Assembly (NCBI GenBank): GCA_029582165.1 | Contig: CM055884.1 | Coordinates: forward strand, 16,696,537 to 16,760,536 | Reading direction: 5' to 3' | Origin: Portulaca oleracea | Taxonomy: Eukaryota; Streptophyta; Magnoliopsida; Caryophyllales; Portulacaceae | DNA: 64,000 bases | In this document: positions 10,330 to 22,887 of the stretch, piece after piece | How positions within the stretch are numbered: position 1 is the first letter of the stretch | Layout of the letters: each line of letters opens with the position of its first letter | The notes under the pieces: model-generated | Databases searched by the model: none | Seen by the model: only the letters and a program-made list of their open reading frames with translations | What the model was told of the DNA's origin: nothing | Position numbers and translations under genes: made by a program

Positions 10330-11925
10330 TGGACCATCATTTGAGCCAGGGATTTCACCATCGCCAATTATTGTGAGTTGTCTCTAAAACATGTTTATCC
10401 GTTTACTCTGCAATCCTCTCCATTTTCGTAAATGTCCATCATAAAACACGCACACGGGAGGAGGTGGGTTCTCGAAAACTTGTGATCGCACATGTCGCAG
10501 CCTCCGCCAAACCTCATCGACAACATACTATTGAACTACTTCGACAACAGGTTGAGGGCGTGATGAAATACATGCCCGTGCAAATGCTTAAAGAAATTCG
10601 AATCACTATAAAGCTTGTGCGTACTCCTAGACTGTTCAAGCACCCTCCGAATCTCAATATGTTGATTCTCCAAGTGTTGGTGAATCTTCACAAAGTCACT
10701 GTGTTCCCTAGGTGAGGGACATTGTCGGTGAAAGCACAAACGAATTTTTCCTTATGCTTCAGCCACGTCCCATTCAGATACGACACAATTCGGTCGTTTT
10801 TGCCACTTCACGCGCTAATGACGTCGTCCCACTTCCTGTTGAACTCTTCAACAGTCTTCGCATATACAATGTCGTTCCAGTAATGATGTCTGAAATGTAG
10901 CCCGAGTCCAATCTTCTTGCCCCCAGTAAGGTTGTTTACTTTGTTCTCCACATTATTCCCAATATGCCACACGCACAACAGTTGGTGCACATTTGGGTAA
11001 ACACTTGCAATAGCACCCAACAAAGCATCCTGTTTGTCCATCACAAACAAGGATGGAATAACATCAGGACCCAATAATTCATGAAACCTCCACATCAACC
11101 ACTCATATGAGTCCATCTTCTCGTCCCGCATGAACGAGTAAGCAATTCGGAAGTTGTGGTTAATGGGAGTCACGCCTACCAGCTCACATTAAGGGCACTT
11201 CGCCTTGTTTGTCATGTACGTATTGTCAATGAGAATGACATTCGGGTACGTACGGAGCAACTTTAACGAGTACAAGTGACATAAAAAGAGCTGACGAAGA
11301 TTGCCATTATCATCATAATCAATAAATGAGACGTACCCGCCAGCTTTCGCCAAGTAGTGACAATGTTGGGCATGCGCCCTACCATCTGTATCCTTAATGC
11401 GCATCTTTGCCCACTCGTTTTATACTTGCCTCACGTTTATCTTAGAAGCAGGGAACTTCACCTTCAGTGATGTTTGTATCGTGGCAGGCGTGCACCCCGT
11501 GTTGGTCATTTCACGGACATGATGTTTCATGTCAGAAGTTAATGGGTGTCCGTGACGATATCCTTCCTCGTACACGATGAAGCCATGATTGTGCTTCCCC
11601 CGGTCTCCATCGCAAACACGAACTCACCAGTCCGTTTCGTTACGAGTCCACGCTACAATGACAAATTTACAATGGCACGCCTTCTTTGATATATCTCGAC
11701 GAGTTGCAGTATCCAGATCATTCAGTTTCCCACGGTATTTACCGTACCTCCAACACTTCAAGTAACACTAACACCTTAGCAGACTCTCTGCATCTCATAC
11801 GTAGATCGTACAAACTAAAATCCGATTCCCCGAGCAATTTCATCGACCCAATCATGAACTGCTTTTATAGTGTCAAACACATCTTCGGTTGCAAAAACGA
11901 TACCACATTCATTAATTTCCCCTAA
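10330..11925 (-). pseudogene. MULE (Mutator-like) transposase pseudogene
   Basis: Read on the minus strand, the product is a Mutator-like transposase of the kind related to FAR1/FHY3 factors. The FAR1-like N-terminal part is at 11925-11700. The linker with KHNHGF and the DGRAHAQ block spans about 11620-11340. The MULE core lies at 11404-10808, with the segments LLRTYPNVILIDNTYMTNK, PSLFVMDKQDALLGAI and HQLLCVWHIGNNV carrying acidic residues of the expected catalytic type. The C-terminal helix (HLENQHIEIRRVLEQS) is at about 10690-10600. A SWIM-type end with CDMC and LPCAC is near 10490-10440. Several frameshifts and stops show it is dead. I could not find terminal inverted repeats around it. 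Confidence 0.75.
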
Positions 11926-11954
11926 ACCTTACCAAAATATACTAAAATATCTAA

Positions 11955-12500
11955 CAACCATAATATTAATAACAACTAATAACCAAAATATTCATAAAAA
12001 CAATTATAGCAATTATTAGCAACAATAACAACTACAATAATAATAATAATAATAATAATAAAAATAATAATAATAATAATAAGAATAAGAATAAGAATAA
12101 CAATAATAATAATAATAATCGCGACACTAATAGCAACAATATCACAATTAATCCCGAGGCATAAATCCATGTTGGATGCCTTTTTTCCTAATAATTAATA
12201 ATAATATTAATAATAACAGTAATATTAACAATAATAATTAACATAATAATAATATTAACAATATTAACATAATAATAATAATAATAACAATAATAACAAT
12301 AATAACAATATTATTAATGATAGTAACAATAACATTAACAACAATAATTAACATAATAATAATATTAACAATAATAATAACAAAAATAATTAACATAATA
12401 ACAATTACAAAAATAATATTATAAATGATAATAACAATAATAATAACATTAATAACAAAAATAATATTTATTCTAAAATAATAACAATAATAATAATTAA
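11955..12500. repeat. AAT/AAC-rich microsatellite tract
   Basis: Over 500 bp of imperfect ATA/AAT/AAC trinucleotide repeats on the plus strand are broken by one non-repetitive island (about 12120-12185). The open frame across it is low-complexity and not a gene. It separates the MULE pseudogene from the LTR array, and the first LTR of the array is truncated against it. Confidence 0.85.
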
Positions 12501-12538
12501 ATTTATTAAAAAAATGAAATACCGTCTAAAAATGTCGG

Positions 12539-12598
12539 TTGCTGCAGGGAGGCCCTCGGGGCTTATTGTGACGAGGTCCTCAAGAATGAGATTCTTCA
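12539..12598 (-). repeat. Truncated family I LTR stub
   Basis: Sixty bases match the start of the family I LTR (minus-strand start TGAAGAATCTC at 12598). They are cut off against the sequence following the microsatellite. This is the remains of the 3' LTR of internal unit A. Confidence 0.75.
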
Positions 12599-12792
12599 AT
12601 CTCCCCCTTTTTGTTTGAAAGAAAAAACTTCATGGATGCTACTTCTATACATGCATTCTCAATGTACAGCAGATATGGACAGTAGATGTAACAGTACATA
12701 CATGTAATAGTAATAGAGTATCATATAATAGCAAATTATAGCAGCAGAAGTTCATTATAGTAGTTCGGGACATATGCCAAGGGTGTTTAAAA

Positions 12793-13113
12793 TCATTCGA
12801 ATTTAAACTGCAATAAATCATTCGAATTTAAACTGCAATAAATTAAGTTTAGGGCATGAGTATTTTTTATCAATTGCGCCAACTCTTTCTTGGTCGTTTC
12901 AGATCTTTTCTTTGGGACATCTTGACCAGCAATGTTCTTCTTCGTGGGAGTGGGATAATCTCCCTCGGTAACCATAGTCCAGAGGACCTCATCTTGGTCC
13001 TTGAGGAAGACTTCCATTTGTCTTTTCCACGACCTGTAGTTTTGTCCAGAAAGTAGTGGAGCTATTGTCCATGAGCGTTCTTGGGGAGCTTCATTTGTGT
13101 TGATAGCGGCCAT
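12793..13113 (-). pseudogene. gag: Family I gag, unit A: N-terminus only
   Basis: The ATG lies at 13113-13111. The first ~100 residues are readable and carry the intact codon 8 (GAA at 13092-13090) that is a stop in units B, C and D. The frame then hits a deletion that removes about 1.9 kb and joins the N-terminus directly to the 3' untranslated region. At the junction a 25-bp segment is duplicated in tandem (12791-12815 and 12816-12840). No zinc knuckle remains. The primer site next to the LTR at 13170 is intact. Confidence 0.8.
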
Positions 13114-13169
13114 GATCTTTTCCACGAGCAGTTAAACTCTTGAATTTGTGGACCCGCTCTGATACCAAA

Positions 13170-13960
13170 TGAAATAACCCTAGAGGGGGGTGATTAGGGT
13201 TATTTAAAAAATCTGCACTTCAATCAACACAACTTAGATTAATAGCACTTTTAAATACTGAAAAATACTTCTTTATTAATGAACAAAAGTGCTTAGAAGG
13301 GAGGAGGTTACAAATCAGCATATAAGAAGACTGTGAGGTCCTCAAAGCAGCTTACTAGGACAGAAGACCTTACAGACGTCTTCTGTTCTTGAGGCCTCAC
13401 AGAAGAGGTGATTACAAACAGTGACCTCACTCACCAGAGGTTCACTGAACACAAACAAACTTACGACCTCAGGAGGTCCTCACCAGTTATACCACTGGTT
13501 ACAAAACTCATCACAACACAAATGTGGTGACACTCAAAATACTCAATATTCCTACACTCAAAGTTTTCCTTCACAAAACTCCTACAACTGATTTTCTTCC
13601 TTGGAAATCGATCAATAACAATGTAGGTATGCAGCCGTATATATATTTGGGAGTTGGAGGTAGCAGCGACTTCTTGATTCTCCAAGGGATAATTTCCATT
13701 CTTGAGCTCTCTTACAAATCTTCTTGATTTCCTTGATTTGCTTTCCATTAGGATGATATCTGGAAATAAGGAAGGTAGCGGTTATTGTATCAAATCATGC
13801 AGAATAATAAAAATTATATTTTAGGGTTTGTGGAAGATACTTCCCTAAATTTCTGTCTTTCAAACAAAACCGTAATGATGTCGCTGGAGGTCCTCGGAGT
13901 GTGCTGCAGGGAGGCCCTCGGGGCTTATTGTGACGAGGTCCTCAAGGTTGAGATTCTTCA
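13170..13960 (-). repeat. Family I LTR1
   Basis: It is 791 bp with TG...CA ends (minus-strand start at 13960). A TATA-like AAATATATATAC lies on the minus strand near 13648-13638. The downstream end carries the AACCCTA...TAGGGTT dyad. It is bordered by a polypurine tract (13963-13975, as its complement) and a tRNA-Met primer site (13169-13150). Confidence 0.88.
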
Positions 13961-14333
13961 ACCTCCCCCTTTTTGTTTGAAAGACAAAACTTCATGGATG
14001 CTACTTCTATACATGCATTCTCAATGTACAGCAAATATGGACAGTAGATGTAACAGTACATACATATAATAGTAATAGAGTATCATATAATAGCAAATTA
14101 TAGCAGCTGAAGTTCATTATAGTAGTTCGGGACATATGCCAAGGGTGTCTCCCCCTTTTTGTCTTTCAGACAAGAAGGAAACAGGAGAGAACAGGTACTA
14201 AATTGTGTAGCCAAAATAAGTAGAGGAAGAGAGAGAGGAAGAAGGAGGGATAGGAGAAAAGGAATGATCAGGACACCTTGACCAGGCCCTGATTAAATTT
14301 TGAGGTGCCCGCGAGGCCATGCTGATGAGGACA
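13961..14333 (-). other. Unit B 3' untranslated region with two polypurine tracts
   Basis: Two copies of the complement of AAAAAGGGGGAG lie at about 13963-13975 and 14149-14162, separated by non-coding sequence. Multiple polypurine tracts before the 3' LTR are typical of Sireviruses. The same arrangement recurs in units C, D and E. Confidence 0.7.
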
Positions 14334-16352
14334 TCAGAGGTCCAGGGATTCAGTGAGTTGACGAACCTGGGAGGAGGAGAGAGACCACATGTAGGGAGGA
14401 TGGATGATAGGACTCCCCCTCAATTTTACAGCTTGTGCATAGGTTGAGGTCCTCATAGTAAACGACGCCCCCTCAAATGGTGCGGGTGGTGTTGTTTCAC
14501 GACCTTCCCAATGTCTAGGATCTTGTCTTGGATTTTGTCTCCAAAGGTCACTCTTGCATTCTTGTTGACTTTCAGTTTGAAGAGCTTGGTTGGATCTCTG
14601 TGTTTGAGGCATACCTGTAATAGAAGACACTATACCTTTCTTGGTCTCTGACCAAGGATGAGATCGTTGCAATGAGGTCTTTGGGACCCAGATTTTAGTA
14701 ATGCACGGAGGTCTAGTTCTTTCAGACACGGGATTTGATGAGGTCCTTATTTTATTTTCTGTAGGAGGTCCTCTATGATGATTTTCTCTGAGAGGGAGAA
14801 TGTTTGGGATAGGAAGGAGAGGTCCTTTGTTGGCATGGAAAGGAGGACTTTTGGACCGATAGTTTTGGAGAGGTGGTGTATTGGGTGTGGGAAGGAGAGG
14901 TCCTCTGGGAGGATGATTTGTAGGAATTTTGGTCCGAGGTTGAGAAGAGGGGGTTACGGAGACTGGTTTGCTTTGGTAAGGATAGGAACTAGTGACTGCC
15001 TCATTGGATAATTGAGTGATGGTTTTATAGCAGTCTTTGACCTCAAGAGAAAGTCTATTGCTTTTTGTGAACAGGTGGTCATTTTGAGAGTTCAGGCTTT
15101 CTATGGCCTCATAGAGACTTTGAACATGGTTGGTAAGGTGCTTGATTCTTTCTATCAAAGACTTAGAGTATTTAAAAAGATGCATACACTTATGAGCAAG
15201 ATGTAATGGTGAAAGATTAAGGAGGTCATCAATGTTTACCTCGTCATGAGACGAGGTTGGATTTTGATCCTCACTTGTGTTTGCCATCAGACATACATTT
15301 GTTATTTCTTCTATCTCACTGTGGCCTTCATTGGAATCACTATCACTCCATGTCGCCATCATTGCTTTATAGTTATGCCGTTGAGGTCGACTGTTTCTCT
15401 TGTCTTTGTTTCTTCTGGCATCAGGGCAGTCCTTCATAAGGTGTTTTGAGCTGCCACAAACAAAACAAGTGAATGTGTCAGCATCTTTTCTTAATGAGGA
15501 CTTACCTTTTGAGGTTGCTTTTCTGTTTTGTCCATCCTTGATGTATCCTCGAAAGGTTGGATTTTTCTTGTATAATCTTCTGAACCCTCTAGCCATCATT
15601 GCCATTGTATCTTTCTCCTCATCATCATCTGACTCACTGTCAGATTTACATACTGCCTTGAGGGAAATTTCCTTGGGTTCTGAGAGGTCATTCAATTGGA
15701 TCTCATAGGCCAATAGTTTTCCAATGAGTTCCTCCAGTTTGAGGGCCTTGAGATCTTGAGCTTCTTCAATGGTTGTGATTTTTGGACCCCATTTTCTTCT
15801 AGGCAGGCATCGGAGGACCTTTCTAACCTGTTCCATATTTGGGTAGGTTTTTCCCAGAGATATGAGGTGGTTGGTGATGCTGCTGAATCTTTTGAACATC
15901 TCTTCAATAGTCTGATTTTCCTTCATTCTGAAGGCCTCATACTTTTGGATAAGGATATCCACTTTGGTGTCCTTGACTTGACTTGTGCCCTCATATGAGG
16001 TTATCAAGTAATCCCAAACCTGTTTCGCAGTTTCACAATAAGATATACGTTCAAAATCATTCGAATTTAAACTGCAATAAATTAAGTTTAGGGCATGAGT
16101 ATTTTTTATCAATTGCTCCAACTCTTTCTTGGTCATTTCAGATCTTTTCTTTGGGACATCTTGACCAGCACTGTTCTTCTTCGTGGGAGTGGGATAATCT
16201 CCCTCGGTAACCACAGTCCAGAGGACCTCATCTTGGTCCTTGAGGAAGACCTCCGTTTGTCTTTTCCACGACCTGTAGTTTTCTCCAGAAAGTAGTGGAG
16301 CTATTGTCCATGAGCGTTCTTGGGGAGCTTAATTTGTGTTGATAGCGGCCAT
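14334..16352 (-). pseudogene. gag: Family I gag, unit B (nonsense at codon 8)
   Basis: This is a capsid/nucleocapsid polyprotein of Sirevirus type. The original ATG is at 16352-16350, but codon 8 is TAA (16331-16329). The remaining frame is open for 626 codons from an internal Met at 16214. A UBN2-like capsid region covers about residues 60-230 of the full protein. The CX2CX4HX4C knuckle CFVCGSSKHLMKDC lies near 15470-15430. A coiled-coil-like segment and a long proline-rich tail (motifs GPLLPTPNTPP, GPLLPIPN) follow. The frame stops at 14334 with no protease. Apart from codon 8 it is uninterrupted, so mutation is recent. Confidence 0.85.
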
Positions 16353-16408
16353 GATCTTTTCCACGAGCAGTTAAACTCTTGAATTTGTGGACCCGCTCTG
16401 ATACCAAA

Positions 16409-17197
16409 TGAAATAACCCTAGAGGGGGGTGATTAGGGTTATTTAAAAAATCTGCACTTCAATCAACACAACTTAGATTAATAGCACTTTTAAATACTGA
16501 AAAATACTTCTTTATTATTGAACAAAAGTGCTTAGAAGGGAGGAGGTTACAAATCGGTGATAAGAAGGCGCGAGGTCCTCAAAGCAGCTTACTAGGACAG
16601 AAGACCTTACAGACGTCTTCTGTTCTTGAGGCCTCACAGAAGAGGTGATTACAAACAGTGACCTCACTCACCAGAGGTTCACTGGACACAAACAAACTTA
16701 CGACCTCAGGAGGTCCTCACCAGTTATACCACTGGTTACAAAACTCACCACAACACAAATGTGGTGACACTCAAAATACTCAATATTCCTACACTCATAG
16801 TTTTCCTTCACAAAACTCCTACAACTGATTTTCTTCCTTGGAAATCGATCAATAACAATGTAGGTATGCAGCCGTATATATATTTGGGAGTTGGAGGTAG
16901 CAGCGACTTCTTGATTCTCCAAGGGATAATTTCCATTCTTGAGCTCTCTTCAAAATCTTCTTGATTTCCTTGATTTGCTTTCCATTAGGATGATATCTGG
17001 AAATAAGGAAGGTAGCGGTTATTGTATCAAATCATGCAGAATAATAAAAAGTATATTTTAGGGTTTGTGGAAGATACTTCCCTAAATTTCTGTCTTTCAA
17101 ACAAAACCGTAATGATGTCGCTGGAGGTCCTCGGAGTGTGCTGCAGGGAGGCCCTCGGGGCTTATTGTGACGAGGTCCTCAAGGTTGAGATTCTTCA
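16409..17197 (-). repeat. Family I LTR2
   Basis: It is 789 bp, TG...CA, shared by unit B (as 5' LTR) and unit C (as 3' LTR). It is nearly identical to LTR1 except for scattered substitutions and a small cluster of changes near 16555-16575. Confidence 0.88.
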
Positions 17198-17571
17198 ATC
17201 TCCCCCTTTTTGTTTGAAAGACAAAACTTCATGGATGCTACTTCTATACATGCATTCTCAATGTACAGCAGATATGGACAGTAGATGTAACAGTACATAC
17301 ATGTAATAGTATTAGAGTATCATATAATAGCAAATTATAGTAGCAGAAGTTCATTATAGTAGTTCGAGACATAAAAGCAAGGGTGTCTCCCCCTTTTTGT
17401 CTTTCAGACAAGAAGGAAACAGGAGAGAACAGGTACTAAATTGTGTAGCCAAAATAAGCAGAGGAAGAGAGAGAGGAAGAAGGAGGGATAGGAGAAAAGG
17501 AATGATGAGGACACCTTGACCAGGCCCTGATTAAATTTTGAGGTGCCCGCGAGGCCATGCTGATGAGGACA

Positions 17572-19590
17572 TCAGAGGTCCAGGGATTCAGTGAGTTGAC
17601 GAACCTGGGAGGAGGAGAGAGACCACATGTAGGGAGGATGGATGATAGGACTCCCCCTCAATTTTACAGCTTGTGCATAGGTTGAGGTCCTCATAGTAAA
17701 CGACGCCCCCTCAAATGGTGCGGGTGGTGTTGTTTCACGACCTTCCCAATGTCTAGGATCTTGTCTTGGATTTTGTCTCCAAAGGTTACTCTTGCATTTT
17801 TGTTGACTTTCAAATTGAAGAGCTTGGTTGGATCTCTGTGTTTGAGGCATACCTGTAATAGAAGACACTATACCTTTCTTGGTCTCTGACCAAGGATGAG
17901 ATCGTTGCAATGAGGTCTTTGGGACCCAGATTTTAGTAATGCACGGAGGTCTAGTTCTTTCAGACACGGGATTTGATGAGGTCCTTATTTTATTTTCTGT
18001 AGGAGGTCCTCTATGATGATTTTCTCTGAGAGGCAGAATGTTTGGGATAGGAAGGAGAGGTCCTTTGTAGGCATGGAAAGGAGGACTTTTGGACCGATAG
18101 TTTTTGAGAGGTGGTGTATTGGGTGTGGGAAGGAGAGGTCCTCTGGGAGGATGATTTGTAGGAATTTTGGTCCGAGGTTGAGAAGAGGGGGTTGTGGAGA
18201 CTGGTTTGCTTTGGTAAGGATAGGAACTAGTGACTGCCTCATTGGATAATTGAGTGATGGTTTTATAGCAGTCTTTGACCTCAAGAGAAAGTCTATTGCT
18301 TTTTGTGAACAGGTGGTCATTTTGAGAGTTCAGGCTTTCTATGGCCTCATAGAGACTTTGAACATGGTTGGTAAGGTGCTTGATTCTTTCTATCAAAGAC
18401 TTAGAGTATTTAAAAAGATGCATACACTTATGAGCAAGATGTAATGGTGAAAGATTAAGGAGGTCATCAATGTTTACCTCGTCATGAGACGAGGTTGGAT
18501 TTTGATCCTCACTTGTGTTTGCCATCAGACATACATTTGTTATTTCTTCTATCTCACTGTGGCCTTCATTGGAATCACTATCACTCCATGTTGCCATCAT
18601 TGCTTTATAGTTATGCCGTTGAGGTCGACTGTTTCTCTTGTCTTTGTTTCTTCTGGCATCAGGGCAGTCCTTCATAAGGTGTTTTGAGCTGCCACAAACA
18701 AAACAAGTGAACGTGTCAGCATCTTTTCTTAATGAGGACATACCTTTTGAGGTTGCTTTTCTGTTTTGTCCATCCTTGATGTATCCTCGAAAGGTAGGAT
18801 TTTTCTTGTATAATCTTCTGAACCCTCTAGCCATCATTGCCATTGTATCTTTCTCCTCATCATCATCTGACTCGCTGTCAGATTTACATACTGCCTTGAG
18901 GGAAATTTCCTTGGGTTCTGAGAGGTCATTCAATTGGATCTCATAGGCCAATAGTTTTCCAATGAGTTCCTCCAGTTTGAGGGCTTTGAGATCTTGAGCT
19001 TCTTCAATGGTTGTGACTTTTGCACCCCATTTTCTTCTAGGCAGGCATCGGAGGACCTTTCTAACCTGTTCCATATTTGGGTAGGTTTTTCCCAGAGATA
19101 TGAGGTGATTGGTGATGCTGCTGAATCTTTTGAACATCTCTTCAATAGTCTCATTTTCCTTCATTCTGAAGGCCTCATACTTTTGGATAAGGATATCCAC
19201 TTTGGTGTCCTTGACTTGACTTGTGCCTTCATATGAGGTTATCAAGTAATCCCAAACCTGTTTCGCAGTTTCACAATAAGATATACGTTCAAAATCATTC
19301 GAATTTAAACTGCAATAAATTAAGTTTAGGGCATGAGTATTTTTTATCAATTGCTCCAACTCTTTCTTGGTCATTTCAGATCTTTTCTTTGGGACATCTT
19401 GACCAGCACTGTTCTTCTTCGTGGGAGTGGGATAATCTCCCTCGGTAACCACAGTCCAAAGGACCTCATCTTGGTCCTTGAGGAAGACCTCCATTTGTCT
19501 TTTCCACGACCTGTAGTTTTCTCCAAAAAGTAGTGGAGCTATTGTCCATGAGCGTTCTTGGGGAGCTTAATTTGTGTTGATAGCGGCCAT
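17572..19590 (-). pseudogene. gag: Family I gag, unit C (nonsense at codon 8)
   Basis: The layout is as in unit B: ATG at 19590-19588, TAA at codon 8 (19569-19567), then an open frame of 640 codons from the Met at 19494 to 17572. The CCHC knuckle and proline-rich tail are intact. Only single-base differences from unit B are visible. Internal re-initiation would give a protein lacking about 32 N-terminal residues; whether that would assemble is unknown. Confidence 0.85.
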
Positions 19591-19646
19591 GATCTTTTCC
19601 ACGAGCAGTTAAACTCTTGAATTTGTGGACCCGCTCTGATACCAAA

Positions 19647-20437
19647 TGAAATAACCCTAGAGGGGGGTGATTAGGGTTATTTAAAAAATCTGCACTTCAA
19701 TCAACACAACTTAGATTAATAGCACTTTTAAATACTGAAAAATACTTCTTTATTATTGAACAAAAGTGCTTAGAAGGGAGGAGGTTACAAATCAGCTGAT
19801 AAGAAGACTGTGAGGTCCTCAAAGCAGCTTACTAGGACAGAAGACCTTATAGACGTCTTCTGTTCTTGAGGCCTCACAGAAGAGGTGATTAAAAATAGTG
19901 ACCTCACTCACCAGAGGTTCACTGGACACAAACAAACTTACGACCTCAGGAGGTGCTCACCAGTTATACCACTGGTTACAAAACTCACCACAACACAAAT
20001 GTGGTGACACTCAAAATACTCAATATTCCTACACTCAGAGTTTTCCTTCACAAAACTCCTACAACTGATTTTCTTCCTTGGAAATCGATCAATAACAATG
20101 TAGGTATGCAGCCGTATATATATTTGGGAGTTGGAGGTAGCAGCGACTTCTTGATTCTCCAAGGGATAATTTCCATTCTTGAGCTCTCTTCAAAATCTTC
20201 TTGATTTCCTTGATTTGCTTTCCATTAGGATGATATCTGGAAATAAGGAAGGTAGCGGTTAATGTATCAAATCATGCAGAATAATAAAAAGTATATTTTA
20301 GGGTTTGTGGAAGATACTTCCCTAAATTTCTGTCTTTCAAACAAAACCGTAATGATGTCGCTGGAGGTCCTCGGAGTGTGCTGCAGGGAGGCCCTCGGGG
20401 CTTATTGTGACGAGGTCCTCAAGGTTGAGATTCTTCA
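19647..20437 (-). repeat. Family I LTR3
   Basis: It is 791 bp, TG...CA, between units C and D. It has the same boundaries, primer site and polypurine context as LTR1 and LTR2. Confidence 0.88.
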
Positions 20438-20811
20438 ATCTCCCCCTTTTTGTTTGAAAGACAAAACTTCACGGATGCTACTTCTATACATGCATTCTCA
20501 ATGTACAGCAGATATGGACAGTAGATGTAACAGTACATACATGTAATAGTAATAGAGTATCATATAATAGCAAATTATAGCAGCAGAAGTTCATTATAGT
20601 AGTTCGAGACATAAAAGCAAGGGTGTCTCCCCCTTTTTGTCTTTCAGACAAGAAGGAAACAGGAGAGAACAAGTACTAAATTGTGTAGCCAAAATAAGCA
20701 GAGGAAGAGAGAGAGGAAGAAGGAGGGATAGGAGAAAAGGAATGATGAGGACACCTTAATAAGGCCCTGATTAAATTTTGAGGTGCCCGCGAGGCCACGC
20801 TGATGAGGACA

Positions 20812-22831
20812 TCAGAGGTCCAGGGATTCAGTGAGTTGACGAACCTGGGAGGAGGAGAGAGACCACATGTAGGGAGGATGGATGATAGGAGTCCCCCTCA
20901 ATTTTACAGCTTGTGCATAGGTTGAGGTCCTCATAGTAAACGACGCCCCCTCAAATGGTGCGGGTGGTGTTGTTTCACGACCTTCCCAATGTCTAGGATC
21001 TTGTCTTGGATTTTGTCTCCAAAGGATACTCTTGCATTTTTGTTGACTTTCAAATTGAAGAGCTTGGTTGGATCTCTGTGTTTGAGGCATACCTGTAATA
21101 GAAGACACTATACCTTTCTTGGTCTCTGACCAAGGATGAGATCGTTGCAATGAGGTCTTTGGGACCTAGATTTTAGTAATGCACGGAGGTCTAGTTCTTT
21201 CAGACACGGGATTTGATGAGGTCCTTATTTTATTTTCTGTAGGAGGTCCTCTATGATGATTTTCTCTGAGAGGCAGAATGTTTGGGATAGGAAGGAGAGG
21301 TCCTTTGTAGGCATGGAAAGGAGGACTTTTGGACCGATAGTTTTTGAGAGGTGGTGTATTGGGTGTGGGAAGGAGAGGTCCTCTGGGAGGATGATTTGTA
21401 GGAATTTTGGTCCGAGGTTGAGAAGAGGGGGTTGTGGAGACTGGTTTGCTTTGGTAAGGATGGGAACTAGTGACTGTCTCATTGGATAATTGAGTGATGG
21501 TTTTATAGCAGTCTTTGACCTCAAGAGAAAGTCTATTGCTTTTTGTGAACAGGTGGTCATTTTGAGAGTTCAGGCTTTCTATGGCCTCATAGAGACTTTG
21601 AACATGGTTGGTAAGGTGCTTGATTCTTTCTATCAAAGACTTAGAGTATTTAAAAAGATGCATACACTTATGAGCAAGATGTAATGGTGAAAGATTAAGG
21701 AGGTCATCAATGTTTACCTCGTCATGAGACGAGGTTGGATTTTGATCCTCACTTGTGTTTGCCATCAGACATACATTTGTTATTTCTTCTATCTCACTGT
21801 GGCCTTCATTGGAATCACTATCACTCCATGTTGCCATCATTGCTTTATAGTTATGCCGTTGAGGTCGACTGTTTCTCTTGTCTTTGTTTCTTCTGGCATC
21901 AGGGCAGTCCTTCATAAGGTGTTTTGAGCTGCCACAAACAAAACAAGTGAATGTGTCAGCATCTTTTCTTAATGAGGACTTACCTTTTGAGGTTGCTTTT
22001 CTGTTTTGTCCATCCTTGATGTATCCTCGAAAGGTTGGATTTTTCTTGTATAATCTTCTGAACCCTCTAGCCATCATTGCCATTGTATCTTTCTCCTCAT
22101 CATGATCTGACTCACTGTCAGATTTACATACTGCCTTGAGGGAAATTTCCTTGGGTTCTGAGAGGTCATTCAATTGGATCTCATAGGCCAATAGTTTTCC
22201 AATGAGTTCCTCCAGTTTGAGGGCCTTGAGATCTTGATCTTCTTCAATGGTTGTGACTTTTGGACCCCATTTTCTTCTAGGCAGGCATCGGAGGACCTTT
22301 CTAACCTGTTCCATATTTGGGTAGGTTTTTCCAAGAGATATGAAGTGGTTGGTGATGCTGCTGAATCTTTTGAACATCTCTTCAATAGTCTCATTTTCCT
22401 TCATTCTGAAGGCCTCATACTTTTGGATAAGGATATCCACTTTGGTGTCCTTGACTTGACTTGTGCCTTCATATGAGGTTATCAAGGAATCCCAAACCTG
22501 TTTCGCAGTTTCACAATAAGATATACGTTCAAAGTCATTCGAATTTAAACTGTAATAAATTAAGTTTAGGGCATGAGTATTTTTTATCAATTGCTCCAAC
22601 TCTTTCTTGGTCATTTCAGATCTTTTCTTTGGGACATCTTGACCAAAGATCGTTCTTCTTCGTGGGAGTGGGATAATCTCCCTCGGTAACCACAGTCCAG
22701 AGGACCTCATCTTGGTCCTTGAGGAAGACCTCCATTTGTCTTTTCCACGACCTGTAGTTTTCTCCAGAAAGTAGTGGAGCTATTGTCCAAGAGCGTTCTT
22801 GGGGAGCTTAATTTGTGTTGATAGCGACCAT
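20812..22831 (-). pseudogene. gag: Family I gag, unit D (three lesions)
   Basis: It has the same gag as B and C with the shared codon-8 TAA (22810-22808). There is a local rearrangement near 22645-22655 that shifts the frame. A Trp codon has become TAG at about 21165-21167, splitting the frame into 21166-22710 and 20812-21150. The zinc knuckle is intact. The 3' untranslated region and polypurine tracts follow as in other units. Confidence 0.85.
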
Positions 22832-22887
22832 GATCTTTTCCACGAGCAGTTAAACTCTTGAATTTGTGGACCCGCTCTGATACCAAA

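Noticed and set aside
11976..12170. A 64-codon minus-strand frame rich in Ile
   Set aside because: It is translation of the trinucleotide microsatellite; there is no gene signal.
13524..14069. Plus-strand open frames inside the family I LTRs, repeated in every LTR copy
   Set aside because: They lie in LTR or untranslated sequence on the opposite strand to the element and match no known domain.
14775..15011. A 78-codon plus-strand frame, and several others, repeated in each array unit (for example 18013, 21253, 24472)
   Set aside because: They are antisense shadows of the gag frame. Their apparent conservation comes from the near-identity of the units, not from coding.
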